Both the position numbers and the translations under genes were made by a program. Below the pieces are notes generated by a model that had not been told where the DNA came from, searched no databases, and was given only the letters and a program-made list of their open reading frames with translations. A DNA stretch of 64,000 nt from CAVVAY01 sp963746465. GTDB lineage: Bacteria > Actinomycetota > Actinomycetes > JACCUZ01. Below, piece after piece: positions 56,260 through 64,000 of the stretch (the first letter of the stretch is position 1; each line of letters opens with the position of its first letter). The stretch lies in assembly GCA_963746465.1 (NCBI GenBank), contig CAVVAY010000002.1, positions 1-64,000 on the forward strand, written 5' to 3'.

Positions 56260-57788
56260 TTCCCGGTCCCTTCTGCGGCGGGCGTGACGGGCTTCGGGTC
56301 GGAGACGCCGACCTGCTGCATGGTCCGGTCGACCGCCGGGTTGATCACATCGAGCAGCGGCTTCGGGTAGAAGCCCAACGCGATGATCACGGCGAGCAGC
56401 GGCGCGACCACCCAGGCCTCCCGCGTGTTCAGGTCGCGCAGCCTCGCGGTGTGCTCGTTGGGCTCGCCGGTCATCGTGCGCTGGTACATGAGCAGGATGT
56501 ACAGCGAGGCCAGGATGATGCCGGCGGTGGCCACCACCGCTGCAACCTCGTAGCGGGAGTACGTGCCGACCAGCACCAGGAACTCGCTGACGAAGCTGGA
56601 CAGGCCGGGCAGCGCCAGGCTGGACAGGCCGGCGACCAGGAAGGTGCCGGCCAGCATCGGTGCGACCCGCTGCACACCGCCGAAGTCGCTGATCAGGCGC
56701 GAGCCGCGCCGGCTGATCAGGAAGCCCGCGATGAGGAAGAGGGCGGCGGTCGAGAAGCCGTGGTTGACCATGTAGAGGGTCGAACCCGACTGGCCCTGCG
56801 TCGTCATCGCGAAGATGCCCAGCACGATGAAGCCGAAGTGGCTGATCGACGTGTAGGCGATCAGGCGCTTCATGTCGGTCTGCCCGATGGCCAGCAGCGC
56901 GCCGTACAGGATGCCGATGACCGCGAGGGTCAGCACCACCGGGGTGGCCCACTGCGAGGCGTTCGGGAACAGCGGCAGGCAGAGCCGGATCATGCCGAAT
57001 GTGCCGACCTTGTCCAGGACACCGACGAGCAGGACCGCACCACCGGGCGGGGCCTCGGCGGCAGCGTCGGGCAGCCAGGTGTGCACCGGCCAGAGCGGCG
57101 CCTTGATCGCAAAGGCGACGAAGAAGCCCAGGAACAGCAACCGCTCGGTGGTGGTGCCGAGCTCGGTCCCGAGCAGGTTCTCGAACAGAAAGGCCTGCGA
57201 GCCCCCGTCGGAGGCGACGTAGAGCCCGATCACCGCGGCCAGCATGAGCAGGCCGCCGACCAGGCTGTAGAGCAAGAACTTCACCGCGGCGTACGAGCGC
57301 TGCGCGCCGCCGTACGACCCGATGATGAAGTACATCGGGACGAGCATCGCCTCGAACAGGACGTAGAACAGGAATACGTCGGTGGCGGCGAAGACCCCCA
57401 CCATGAAGGTCTCGAGCAGCAGCAGCAGCGCGAAGTAGCCCTTGACGCTGCGCCGGTCGGCCTCGACGTCGTGCCAGGAGGCGAGGATGCACACCGGGGT
57501 GAGGACGGTCGCAAGCGCGATCAGGACCAGAGCGATGCCGTCGACGCCGAGCCCGTAGCTCACGCCGAACTGCGGGATCCACTCGTGCGTCTCGGCGAAC
57601 TGGAACATGTCCTTGCTGTCCGGATCGAACCGCAGGGCGAGTGCGATCGTCAGGGCCAGCGGCACCAGCGAGATGGCGAAAGCCACCTGCTTGGCCAGCA
57701 GGTCACGTCCGGTCGGCAGGGCTGCGACAACCACTGCACCGACGAGCGGCACCGCGGCGAGCGTGGTCAGCCAGGGGAAGTCGGTCAC
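56256..57788 (-). CDS. nuoM: NADH-quinone oxidoreductase subunit M
   Basis: This 510-residue membrane-arm subunit has Glu in YVLFEAMLVPMYFIIG, Lys in FAIKAPLWPVHTWLPDA and YTSISHFGFIVLGI. Compared with NuoM2 of the second cluster it has the typical length and an LHS-free C-terminus. GTG start at 57788, 1 base after the nuoL stop. Confidence 0.96.
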   Translation of the reverse strand: MTDFPWLTTLAAVPLVGAVVVAALPTGRDLLAKQVAFAISLVPLALTIALALRFDPDSKDMFQFAETHEWIPQFGVSYGLGVDGIALVLIALATVLTPVCILASWHDVEADRRSVKGYFALLLLLETFMVGVFAATDVFLFYVLFEAMLVPMYFIIGSYGGAQRSYAAVKFLLYSLVGGLLMLAAVIGLYVASDGGSQAFLFENLLGTELGTTTERLLFLGFFVAFAIKAPLWPVHTWLPDAAAEAPPGGAVLLVGVLDKVGTFGMIRLCLPLFPNASQWATPVVLTLAVIGILYGALLAIGQTDMKRLIAYTSISHFGFIVLGIFAMTTQGQSGSTLYMVNHGFSTAALFLIAGFLISRRGSRLISDFGGVQRVAPMLAGTFLVAGLSSLALPGLSSFVSEFLVLVGTYSRYEVAAVVATAGIILASLYILLMYQRTMTGEPNEHTARLRDLNTREAWVVAPLLAVIIALGFYPKPLLDVINPAVDRTMQQVGVSDPKPVTPAAEGTGK

Positions 57789-57789
57789 G

Positions 57790-59688
57790 TCAGAGCCTCA
57801 CCAGCAGCATGGCGCCGACCAGGACGGCGGCGCCTGCGAACATCGACAGTGCGTACGAGCGGACGAAACCGGTCTGCAGGCGGCGGACGCGTCCCGAGGT
57901 GCCACCGATGAGTGCGGCCAGACCGTTCACGGCGCCGTCGACGCCGCGGTTGTCGACGAAGACGAGCAACCGGGTGAGGTACTGGCCGGGGCGCATGAGC
58001 ACGGCCTCGTTGACGGTGTCCTGGTACAGGTCCTGCCGGGCGGCCCTGGCCGGCACGGAGGTCGAGGGGGCGGCGACCGGACGGCGCAGGTACATCAGGT
58101 AGGCCAGCGCGACACCGACCGCGACGAGCAGCAGGGCCACCGTGGTGATCACCGGCACCGACAGCACGGTGCTCTCTTCCGCGTGCTCGCCGACCACTGG
58201 TTCCAGCCAGTCCTGGATCGCACCGGTCGGGCCGAGGACGAGCCCGAGCAGCCCCGACCCGACGGCCAGGACCATCAACGGCACGGTCATCACCAGCGAG
58301 GACTCGTGCGGATGGACGTCGTCGGTCCACCGCCGCTCGCCGTGGAAGGTCAGAAAGAACAGCCGGGTCATGTAGAACGCGGTGATGCCCGCGCCGAGCA
58401 GGGCGGTGGTGCCGAACACCCAGGGCTGCCAGCCGGAGCCCTCGAACGCGGCCTCGATGATCTTGTCCTTGCTCCAGAACCCGGCGAACGGCGGCACGCC
58501 GATGATGGCGAGCCAGCCCAGGCCGAAGGTGACCCAGGTGATCTTCATGACCGTGGCCAGCCCGCCGAAGCGGCGCATGTCCACCTGGTCGTTCATGCCG
58601 TGCATGACCGAGCCGGCACCGAGGAACATGCCCGCCTTGAAGAAGCCGTGGGTGAGCAGGTGGAAGATCGCGAAGGCGTAGCCGACCGGGCCGAGCCCGG
58701 CGGCCAGCATCATGTAGCCGATCTGGCTCATGGTCGACGCCGCGAGCGCCTTCTTGATGTCGTCCTTCGCACAACCGATCACCGCACCGAACAGCAGCGT
58801 GATCGCGCCGACGATCACGACCACGAGCTGGGCGTTCGGGGCACCGTCGAAGACCGGCGCCGACCGGACGACCAGGTAGACACCCGCTGTGACCATCGTT
58901 GCCGCATGGATCAACGCGGACACCGGCGTGGGACCGGCCATCGCGTCACCGAGCCAGGACTGCAGCGGGAACTGCGCCGACTTGCCGCAGGCGGCCAGCA
59001 GCAGCATCAGGCCGATCGCCGTGAGCGTCCCCTCGCTGGCCCCGTCGGCCGCACCGAACACCTCGTCGAAGCTCACGCCGCCGAACTGGGCGAACATGAT
59101 CATGATGGCGACAGACAGCCCGAAGTCACCGACCCGGTTCGCCACGAAGGCCTTCTTGGCCGCGGCGGCGTACGCCGGGTTGTAGTTCCAGAACCCGATC
59201 AGCAGGTACGACGCCAGACCGACGCCCTCCCAGCCGACGTACAGCACCAGGTAGCTGTCAGCCAGCACGAGCAGCAGCATCGCGGCGACGAACAGGTTGA
59301 GGTAGCCGAAGAACCGCCGGCGGTCCGGGTCGTGCTCCATGTAGCCGATCGAGTAGATGTGGATCAGCGTGCCGACGAAGGTGACGAGCAGCACGAAGCA
59401 CATCGAGAGCGGGTCGAGCAGCAGGCCGATGTCGACCTTCAGGCCACCCACCGGGATCCAGCTGAACAGGTGCGAGGAGGCCGAGCGGTCCTCCGCGTCG
59501 CGCCCGAGCAGCGCGATGAACTGGAGCAGTGCGACCACGAAGGCCAGTGCCGGCATCGCGGTGCCGAACAAGTGCCCCCATCGGTCGGCGCGCCGGCCGC
59601 CGAGCAGCAGCACCGCGGCACCGAGCAACGGCAGGGCCACGACCAGCCAGCCCAGGCCGAGCACGCCGGAGGCGTCTGTCGTCGTCAT
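57790..59688 (-). CDS. nuoL: NADH-quinone oxidoreductase subunit L
   Basis: This 632-residue proton-pumping subunit has Glu in LYVGWEGVGLASYLLIGFWN, Lys in GKSAQFPLQSWLGDAMAGPTP and IHAATMVTAGVYLV, plus KAFVANRVGDFGLS, where NuoL2 of the second cluster has its frameshift. The long lateral helix follows. It is intact here. Confidence 0.97.
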   Translation of the reverse strand: MTTTDASGVLGLGWLVVALPLLGAAVLLLGGRRADRWGHLFGTAMPALAFVVALLQFIALLGRDAEDRSASSHLFSWIPVGGLKVDIGLLLDPLSMCFVLLVTFVGTLIHIYSIGYMEHDPDRRRFFGYLNLFVAAMLLLVLADSYLVLYVGWEGVGLASYLLIGFWNYNPAYAAAAKKAFVANRVGDFGLSVAIMIMFAQFGGVSFDEVFGAADGASEGTLTAIGLMLLLAACGKSAQFPLQSWLGDAMAGPTPVSALIHAATMVTAGVYLVVRSAPVFDGAPNAQLVVVIVGAITLLFGAVIGCAKDDIKKALAASTMSQIGYMMLAAGLGPVGYAFAIFHLLTHGFFKAGMFLGAGSVMHGMNDQVDMRRFGGLATVMKITWVTFGLGWLAIIGVPPFAGFWSKDKIIEAAFEGSGWQPWVFGTTALLGAGITAFYMTRLFFLTFHGERRWTDDVHPHESSLVMTVPLMVLAVGSGLLGLVLGPTGAIQDWLEPVVGEHAEESTVLSVPVITTVALLLVAVGVALAYLMYLRRPVAAPSTSVPARAARQDLYQDTVNEAVLMRPGQYLTRLLVFVDNRGVDGAVNGLAALIGGTSGRVRRLQTGFVRSYALSMFAGAAVLVGAMLLVRL

Positions 59689-59695
59689 CGCGTCC

Positions 59696-59995
59696 TCAGT
59701 ACTTCAGCAGGTTGGCGCCGTCGACCGAGGCCGACCGACGGGTGCGGAAGATCGTGACGATGATGGCGAGGCCGACCACGACCTCGGCTGCTGCCACGAC
59801 CATGACGAAGAACGCGATGACCTGGCCGTCGAGGTTGCCCTGCATCCGGGCGAAGGTGACGAAGGCGAGGTTGGTGGCGTTGAGCATGAGCTCGACGCAC
59901 ATGAAGACGACGATCGCGTTGCGGCGCATCAGCACGCCGGCGGCACCGATCGAGAACAGCAGCGCCGACAGGTACACGTAGTTCATCGGGTTCAT
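59696..59995 (-). CDS. nuoK: NADH-quinone oxidoreductase subunit K
   Basis: This 99-residue, three-helix subunit has conserved Glu in VFMCVELMLNATNLAFVTFA and VVAAAEVVVGLAIIVTIF. It overlaps nuoJ by 4 bases. It is a standard member of the membrane arm. Confidence 0.96.
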   Translation of the reverse strand: MNPMNYVYLSALLFSIGAAGVLMRRNAIVVFMCVELMLNATNLAFVTFARMQGNLDGQVIAFFVMVVAAAEVVVGLAIIVTIFRTRRSASVDGANLLKY

Positions 59996-60780
59996 GAGTG
60001 GTCGTCCTCCTTGCGGACGATCTCGCCTGAACCGGAACCCGGCACCCGGCGGACGTCACCGCGGGCCAGCAGGACCTTGGACACCGACACCTCGGCAGGC
60101 GAGCCGTCGGGCAGCAGCGCGGGTGTGTCGACCGCGTTGTGCCGGGCGTAGACGCCGGGGCCGGGCAGCGGGGCCGGGTTCTGGCCGCCGCGGAACCGCT
60201 GGCGGGAGAGGTCCTGCTGGGTGACCCGGTCGCCCTGCCGCTCGCGGTGCGCCAGCATCATCGCGCCCATCGCCGCGGTGATCAGCAGCGCGCTGGTCAC
60301 CTCGAAGGCGAACACGTAGCGCGAGAAGATGAGGTTCGCCAGGCCCTGCACGTTGCCGTCCTCGTTGGCCTGGGTCAGCCCGGCGTTGGTGACGACCGCG
60401 TCGCCCAGGCTGAAGATCAGCAGCCCGCCGAAGCCCAGCGCCACGAGCACGGCCGCGATCCGCTGGCCGCGCAGCGTCTCGACCAGGGAGTCACCCGAGT
60501 CGACGCCGACGAGCATCAGCACGAACAGGAAGAGCATCATCACCGCGCCGGTGTAGACGACGACCTGCACGACACCCAGGAACGGCGCGTCCTGGGCGAG
60601 GTAGAGCACGGCGAGCGAGAGCATGGTCAGCGCCAGCAGCAGTGCGGAGTGAACCGCCTTCTTGGAGAACAGCACGCCGAGGGCACCGAGCACGGCAAGC
60701 GGTCCGAGCAGCCAGAAGGTAACGGCCTCGCCGGTCCCGGTGTCGGTGGCGGCGGCGAGCAGCTGGGTCGAGCCGGTCAC
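59992..60780 (-). CDS. nuoJ: NADH-quinone oxidoreductase subunit J
   Basis: This 262-residue five-helix subunit has the pi-bulge helix VVQVVVYTGAVMMLFLFVLML, and a ~100-residue polar C-terminal tail that is usual for actinobacterial NuoJ. GTG start at 60780 overlaps the nuoI stop. Confidence 0.95.
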   Translation of the reverse strand: MTGSTQLLAAATDTGTGEAVTFWLLGPLAVLGALGVLFSKKAVHSALLLALTMLSLAVLYLAQDAPFLGVVQVVVYTGAVMMLFLFVLMLVGVDSGDSLVETLRGQRIAAVLVALGFGGLLIFSLGDAVVTNAGLTQANEDGNVQGLANLIFSRYVFAFEVTSALLITAAMGAMMLAHRERQGDRVTQQDLSRQRFRGGQNPAPLPGPGVYARHNAVDTPALLPDGSPAEVSVSKVLLARGDVRRVPGSGSGEIVRKEDDHS

Positions 60781-61355
60781 TCCTCCTCCCCCCGGTCCGC
60801 CCCGGTGCGCGCACGCCGGTCGGCGGCGTACTGCTCCTGGGCAGGCGTCGCGCGGGCCACGGTGCCCCGGTAATAGTCCTGCTCGTCGGTGCCCTCGACC
60901 ATCGGGTGCGGGGCCTCGACCATGCCCGACATCAGCGGGCCCAGCAGGTCCTGCTTCTCGAAGATGAGCTTGGCCCGAGTGTCGTCGGCGAGCTCGAACT
61001 CGTTGGTCATGGTCAACGCGCGGGTCGGGCAGGCCTCGATGCAGAGGCCGCAGAAGATGCACCGCAGGTAGTTGATCTGGTAGACGCGGCCGTACCGCTC
61101 GCCCGGGGAGAAGCGCTCGCCCTCGGCGTTGTCCGCACCCTCGACGTAGATCGCGTCCGCCGGGCAGGCCCAGGCGCACAGCTCGCAGCCGATGCACTTC
61201 TCCAGCCCGTCGGGGTGCCGGTTGAGCTGGTGACGGCCGTGGAACCGGGGCTCGGTCACCTTCTTCTCGTCGGGGTACTGCTCGGTGACGACCTTCTTGA
61301 ACATGGTGTGGAAGGTCACGCCGAACCCCTTGAGCTGGGTTCGCAGGTCGGTCAC
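60777..61355 (-). CDS. nuoI: NADH-quinone oxidoreductase subunit I
   Basis: This 192-residue iron-sulfur subunit has CIGCELCAWACPADAI and CIFCGLCIEACPTRAL, the ligands of clusters N6a and N6b, and starts with FGVTFHTMFKKVVTEQYPD. The tail is plain acidic, unlike the AADK tail of NuoI2. GTG at 61355 overlaps the nuoH stop. Confidence 0.97.
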   Translation of the reverse strand: MTDLRTQLKGFGVTFHTMFKKVVTEQYPDEKKVTEPRFHGRHQLNRHPDGLEKCIGCELCAWACPADAIYVEGADNAEGERFSPGERYGRVYQINYLRCIFCGLCIEACPTRALTMTNEFELADDTRAKLIFEKQDLLGPLMSGMVEAPHPMVEGTDEQDYYRGTVARATPAQEQYAADRRARTGADRGEEE

Positions 61356-62665
61356 CGGTCGTCCTCTTCCTCGGAGCTGGCGCTGGAGTCGCCGGCGCCG
61401 ACCGCGGTGAGTGCGGGCAGCTGCTGGCCGGGCATCGGCGGCACGGGGTGGCCCCCGGCCATCGGGTCGAACTCGACCTCGACCTCGGGGGTCTCGGGTG
61501 GCTGCCGCCGGGCAGCGACGAGATCCCACACGAAGGTGAGACCGATGAGCACGACCGCGACCACGCCACCGTAGAGAAGCACCTCGCGGGTGTCGAACGT
61601 GTACTCGGCGTTCAGCGCCCGGACCGTGGCGACCATCAGCAGCCAGCCGAGCGCGACCGGGATCAGGACCTTCCAGCCGAGCCGCATGAACTGGTCGTAC
61701 CGCAGCCGGGGCAAGGTCCCCCGGAGCCAGATGAAGACGAAGATGAAGAGCAGCACCTTGGTGACGAACCACAGGATGGGCCACCAGTCGTGGTTCGCGC
61801 CCTCCCACAAGGACAGCGGCCACGGAGCCCGCCAGCCGCCGAGGAACAGCGTCGTCGCCAGCGCGGAGACGGTGACCATGTTGATGTACTCCGCCAGGAA
61901 GAACAGCGCGAACTTCAGCGACGAGTACTCCGTGTGGAAGCCGCCGACCAGCTCACCCTCGGCCTCGGGCAGGTCGAACGGCGCCCGGTTGGTCTCACCG
62001 ACCATCGAGATCAGGTAGATCGCGAACGACGGGAAGAGCAGTACGGCGTACCAGTAGTCGCCCTGCGCCGCGACGATCTCGGAGGTCGACATCGAGCCGG
62101 CGTAGAGGAACACCCCGACGAACGACAGCCCCATCGCGACCTCGTAGGAGATCATCTGCGCCGACGAGCGGAGCCCGCCCAGCAGGGGGTACGTCGAGCC
62201 GCTGGACCAGCCGGCGAGCACGATGCCGTAGATGCCGACCGAGGCGACCGCGAGGATGTAGAGGACGGCCACCGGCAGGTCGGTGAGCTGCAGGTTGGTC
62301 CGGTGGCCGGCGATGGACACCTCGGGCCCGAACGGCATCACCGCGAAGGCCATGAAGGCGGGGGTCGCCGAGATGATCGGCGCCAGGATGAACACCGCCT
62401 TGTCGGCCGCCTTCGGGATGATGTCTTCCTTCAGGGCCAGCTTGATGCCGTCGGCGAGGCTCTGCAGCAGGCCCTGCGGGCCGACCCGGTTCGGCCCGAT
62501 CCGGTGCTGCATACGCGCGACGACCCGACGCTCCCACCAGATCGAGAACAGCGTCATGACGACCAGGAAGATGAAGATGACCAGCGCCTTGGCGCCGACC
62601 AGCCACCACGGGTCGGTGCCGAACCCGGGCACCTCCGGCGAGGCGAGCACGACGGCGGCGTTCAT
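61352..62665 (-). CDS. nuoH: NADH-quinone oxidoreductase subunit H
   Basis: This 437-residue subunit lines the quinone tunnel: WWERRVVARMQHRIGPNRVG, SLADGIKLALKEDIIPKAAD, NRAPFDLPEAEGELVGGFHT and EYSSLKFALFFLAEYIN. It has a ~40-residue Pro/Glu-rich C-terminal tail. The ATG at 62665 overlaps the nuoG stop. Confidence 0.97.
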   Translation of the reverse strand: MNAAVVLASPEVPGFGTDPWWLVGAKALVIFIFLVVMTLFSIWWERRVVARMQHRIGPNRVGPQGLLQSLADGIKLALKEDIIPKAADKAVFILAPIISATPAFMAFAVMPFGPEVSIAGHRTNLQLTDLPVAVLYILAVASVGIYGIVLAGWSSGSTYPLLGGLRSSAQMISYEVAMGLSFVGVFLYAGSMSTSEIVAAQGDYWYAVLLFPSFAIYLISMVGETNRAPFDLPEAEGELVGGFHTEYSSLKFALFFLAEYINMVTVSALATTLFLGGWRAPWPLSLWEGANHDWWPILWFVTKVLLFIFVFIWLRGTLPRLRYDQFMRLGWKVLIPVALGWLLMVATVRALNAEYTFDTREVLLYGGVVAVVLIGLTFVWDLVAARRQPPETPEVEVEFDPMAGGHPVPPMPGQQLPALTAVGAGDSSASSEEEDDR

Positions 62666-64000
62666 CGCGGACCTCCCGGCTCGACGTCGGCGGCACCGGC
62701 GGACAGCCGCACGACCGAGCCCGGCACGCCGGCCAGGGCGAGCCGGACCGGGACGCCGGCGGCGTTGGTGGGCAGCCAGACGACGCCGTCCGGCATATCG
62801 GTGACCAGGGCCGGCACCGTGACGGCGCCGCGGTCGGTGGCCACCGTGACCGGCGCACCGTCGACGACCCCCAGCGCACCGGCGGTCGCCGCGGACACCC
62901 GCGCGACCGCGATGCGCGCCGTGCCGGCGAGGAACGGCTCGTCGTCCTGCAGCCGGCCTGCGTCCAGAAGCTGCGACCAGGTCGCCAGCACGGCCTCCCC
63001 GGCGCCCGGCCGGGCCGGCTCGCCGGCCGGAACGGGCTCGAAGGTCGCCCGGGCGCCGTCCCACTGGCCGATCTCGTCGATCTCGACCCGCGCGGCGGCG
63101 ACGTCGGGCAGACCGAGGTCGATGCCCATCGCCTCGGCCAGCACGTGCAGCACCCGGACGTCGGGCATCGACGGCGTGCCGCGCAGGACCTCGGCGAAGC
63201 GGCCGCGGGCGGCCCTCCCAGTCGAGGAAGGTGCCCGCCTTCTCCACGGCCGGGGCGACCGGCAGCACGACGTCGGCGCGCTGAGTGACGGCCGACTCGC
63301 GCAGCTCGAGGCTGACGACGAACGGAGCAGCATCGATCGCCGCGAGGGCCGCCGTGGGGTCCGGAAGGTCGTGCGGGTCGACACCGCCGACCAGCAGCGC
63401 TCGCAGCTCGCCGGTGTGCACCGCGGCCAGGATGCCGTCGGTGTCGCGGCCCGCGGTCTCGACCAGGCCGTCGGCTCCCCAGGCGGTGGCGACGTCCACC
63501 CGGGCGGCCGGGTCGGTCAGCGGGCGCCCGCCCGGCAGCAGTCCCGGCAGGGCACCCGCCTCGAGACCTCCTCGCTCGCCGGCCCGGCGCGGGACCCAGG
63601 CGACCCTCGCCCCGGTGGCCTCGGCCAGCCGGGCGACGGCGCTCAGCGCACCGGGAAGGGCAGCGACACCCTCGCCGACCAGCACGACCGAGTCCTTGCC
63701 GACGACGTCCTTGGTGTGCAGGTCGTCGAGTACCTCGGCCTCGGTCCCGGGGGCCGCGGTGAGCAGCCGGCCGGACAGCTTCTCCAGGCCACGGCTGGCG
63801 AAGGACGCGACGGCGGTGACCCCAAGGCCCTTGCGGACCGCCTTGCGCAGGCGCAGGAACAGGATCGGCGACTCGTCCTCGGGCTCCAGCCCGACGAGGA
63901 GCACCGACGTCGCCTTCTCCAGGTCGGCGTACGTGACGCCCAGCCCACGGCCGGCGACGTGCGCGGCGAGGAAGGAGGCCTCCTCGGCGGAGTGCGGACG
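62662..64000 (-). CDS. nuoG: NADH-quinone oxidoreductase subunit G (C-terminal part, one frameshift, runs off the window)
   Basis: This is the C-terminal ~445 residues of the large NADH-dehydrogenase-module subunit, belonging to its molybdopterin-oxidoreductase-like domain: TSVLLVGLEPEDESPILFLR, LLVGGVDPHDLPDP, QRADVVLPVAPAVEKAGTF then LDWEGR, and the beta-barrel end DGAPVTVATDRGAVTVPALV. The frame breaks once by one extra base near 63198-63206, after LDWEGR. The N-terminal iron-sulfur domains and nuoA-F are beyond 64000. Confidence 0.92.

Overview
The window looks like chromosome from a high-GC actinobacterium, most likely a Nocardioides-type member of the Nocardioidaceae. The grounds are very high GC throughout, frequent GTG and TTG starts, a complete YrbE/Mce locus, an F420-type luciferase-family oxidoreductase, a HadA/HadB-like MaoC pair, a two-subunit 2-oxoacid:ferredoxin oxidoreductase and two complex I gene sets. 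The genus is an inference from gene order, because there is no 16S gene here. No insertion sequence, prophage or CRISPR array was seen.

Bases 1-25300 form a conserved core block, mostly on the minus strand. Read in the direction of transcription it runs tRNA-Thr, tRNA-Met, rpmG, hadA-like, hadB-like, murB, tRNA-Trp, secE, nusG, rplK, rplA, a lipoprotein-like gene, the L10 leader, rplJ, rplL, a complete mkl-yrbEA-yrbEB-mceABCDEF-mas-mas operon, rpoB and rpoC. The Mce import operon therefore sits inside the ribosomal protein/RNA polymerase cluster. An aminotransferase and an adenosine deaminase-like gene lie on the plus strand within the block.

Bases 25300-33700 are more variable. They hold an overlapping EACC1-like/caspase gene pair (the caspase has an EF-hand, beta-sandwich repeats and membrane helices), tRNA-Tyr, a PspC-type envelope-stress divergon (a PspC protein broken by many indels, a PspC-fused histidine kinase and a LuxR-type regulator), a secreted DUF1906 protein, yajQ and htpX.

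Bases 33800-46600 hold a second, partial complex I operon (nuoA-B-C-H-I-J-K-L-M-N, without D, E, F and G), transcribed away from korA-korB. Bases 46600-54700 hold rarD, a YciI-like gene, msrA, an aminotransferase gene interrupted by TAG, a kinase/F420-oxidoreductase fusion, a complete RsbQ/RsbP-RsbW/RsbV-type signalling set, and a polyprenyl diphosphate synthase likely to serve menaquinone. Bases 54700-64000 are the distal part (nuoG to nuoN) of the main complex I operon.

The genes fit an aerobic, menaquinone-respiring cell. KorAB would make reduced ferredoxin from 2-oxoglutarate, and the partial complex I is a candidate acceptor; the canonical complex I handles NADH and the prenyl synthase supplies quinone tails. 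Several genes (mceE, the caspase gene, the PspC gene, nuoN2, nuoL2, nuoG) carry one-base shifts in G/C runs. That pattern suggests assembly errors as much as real lesions, so breaks are reported as observed but not taken as proof of loss of function.
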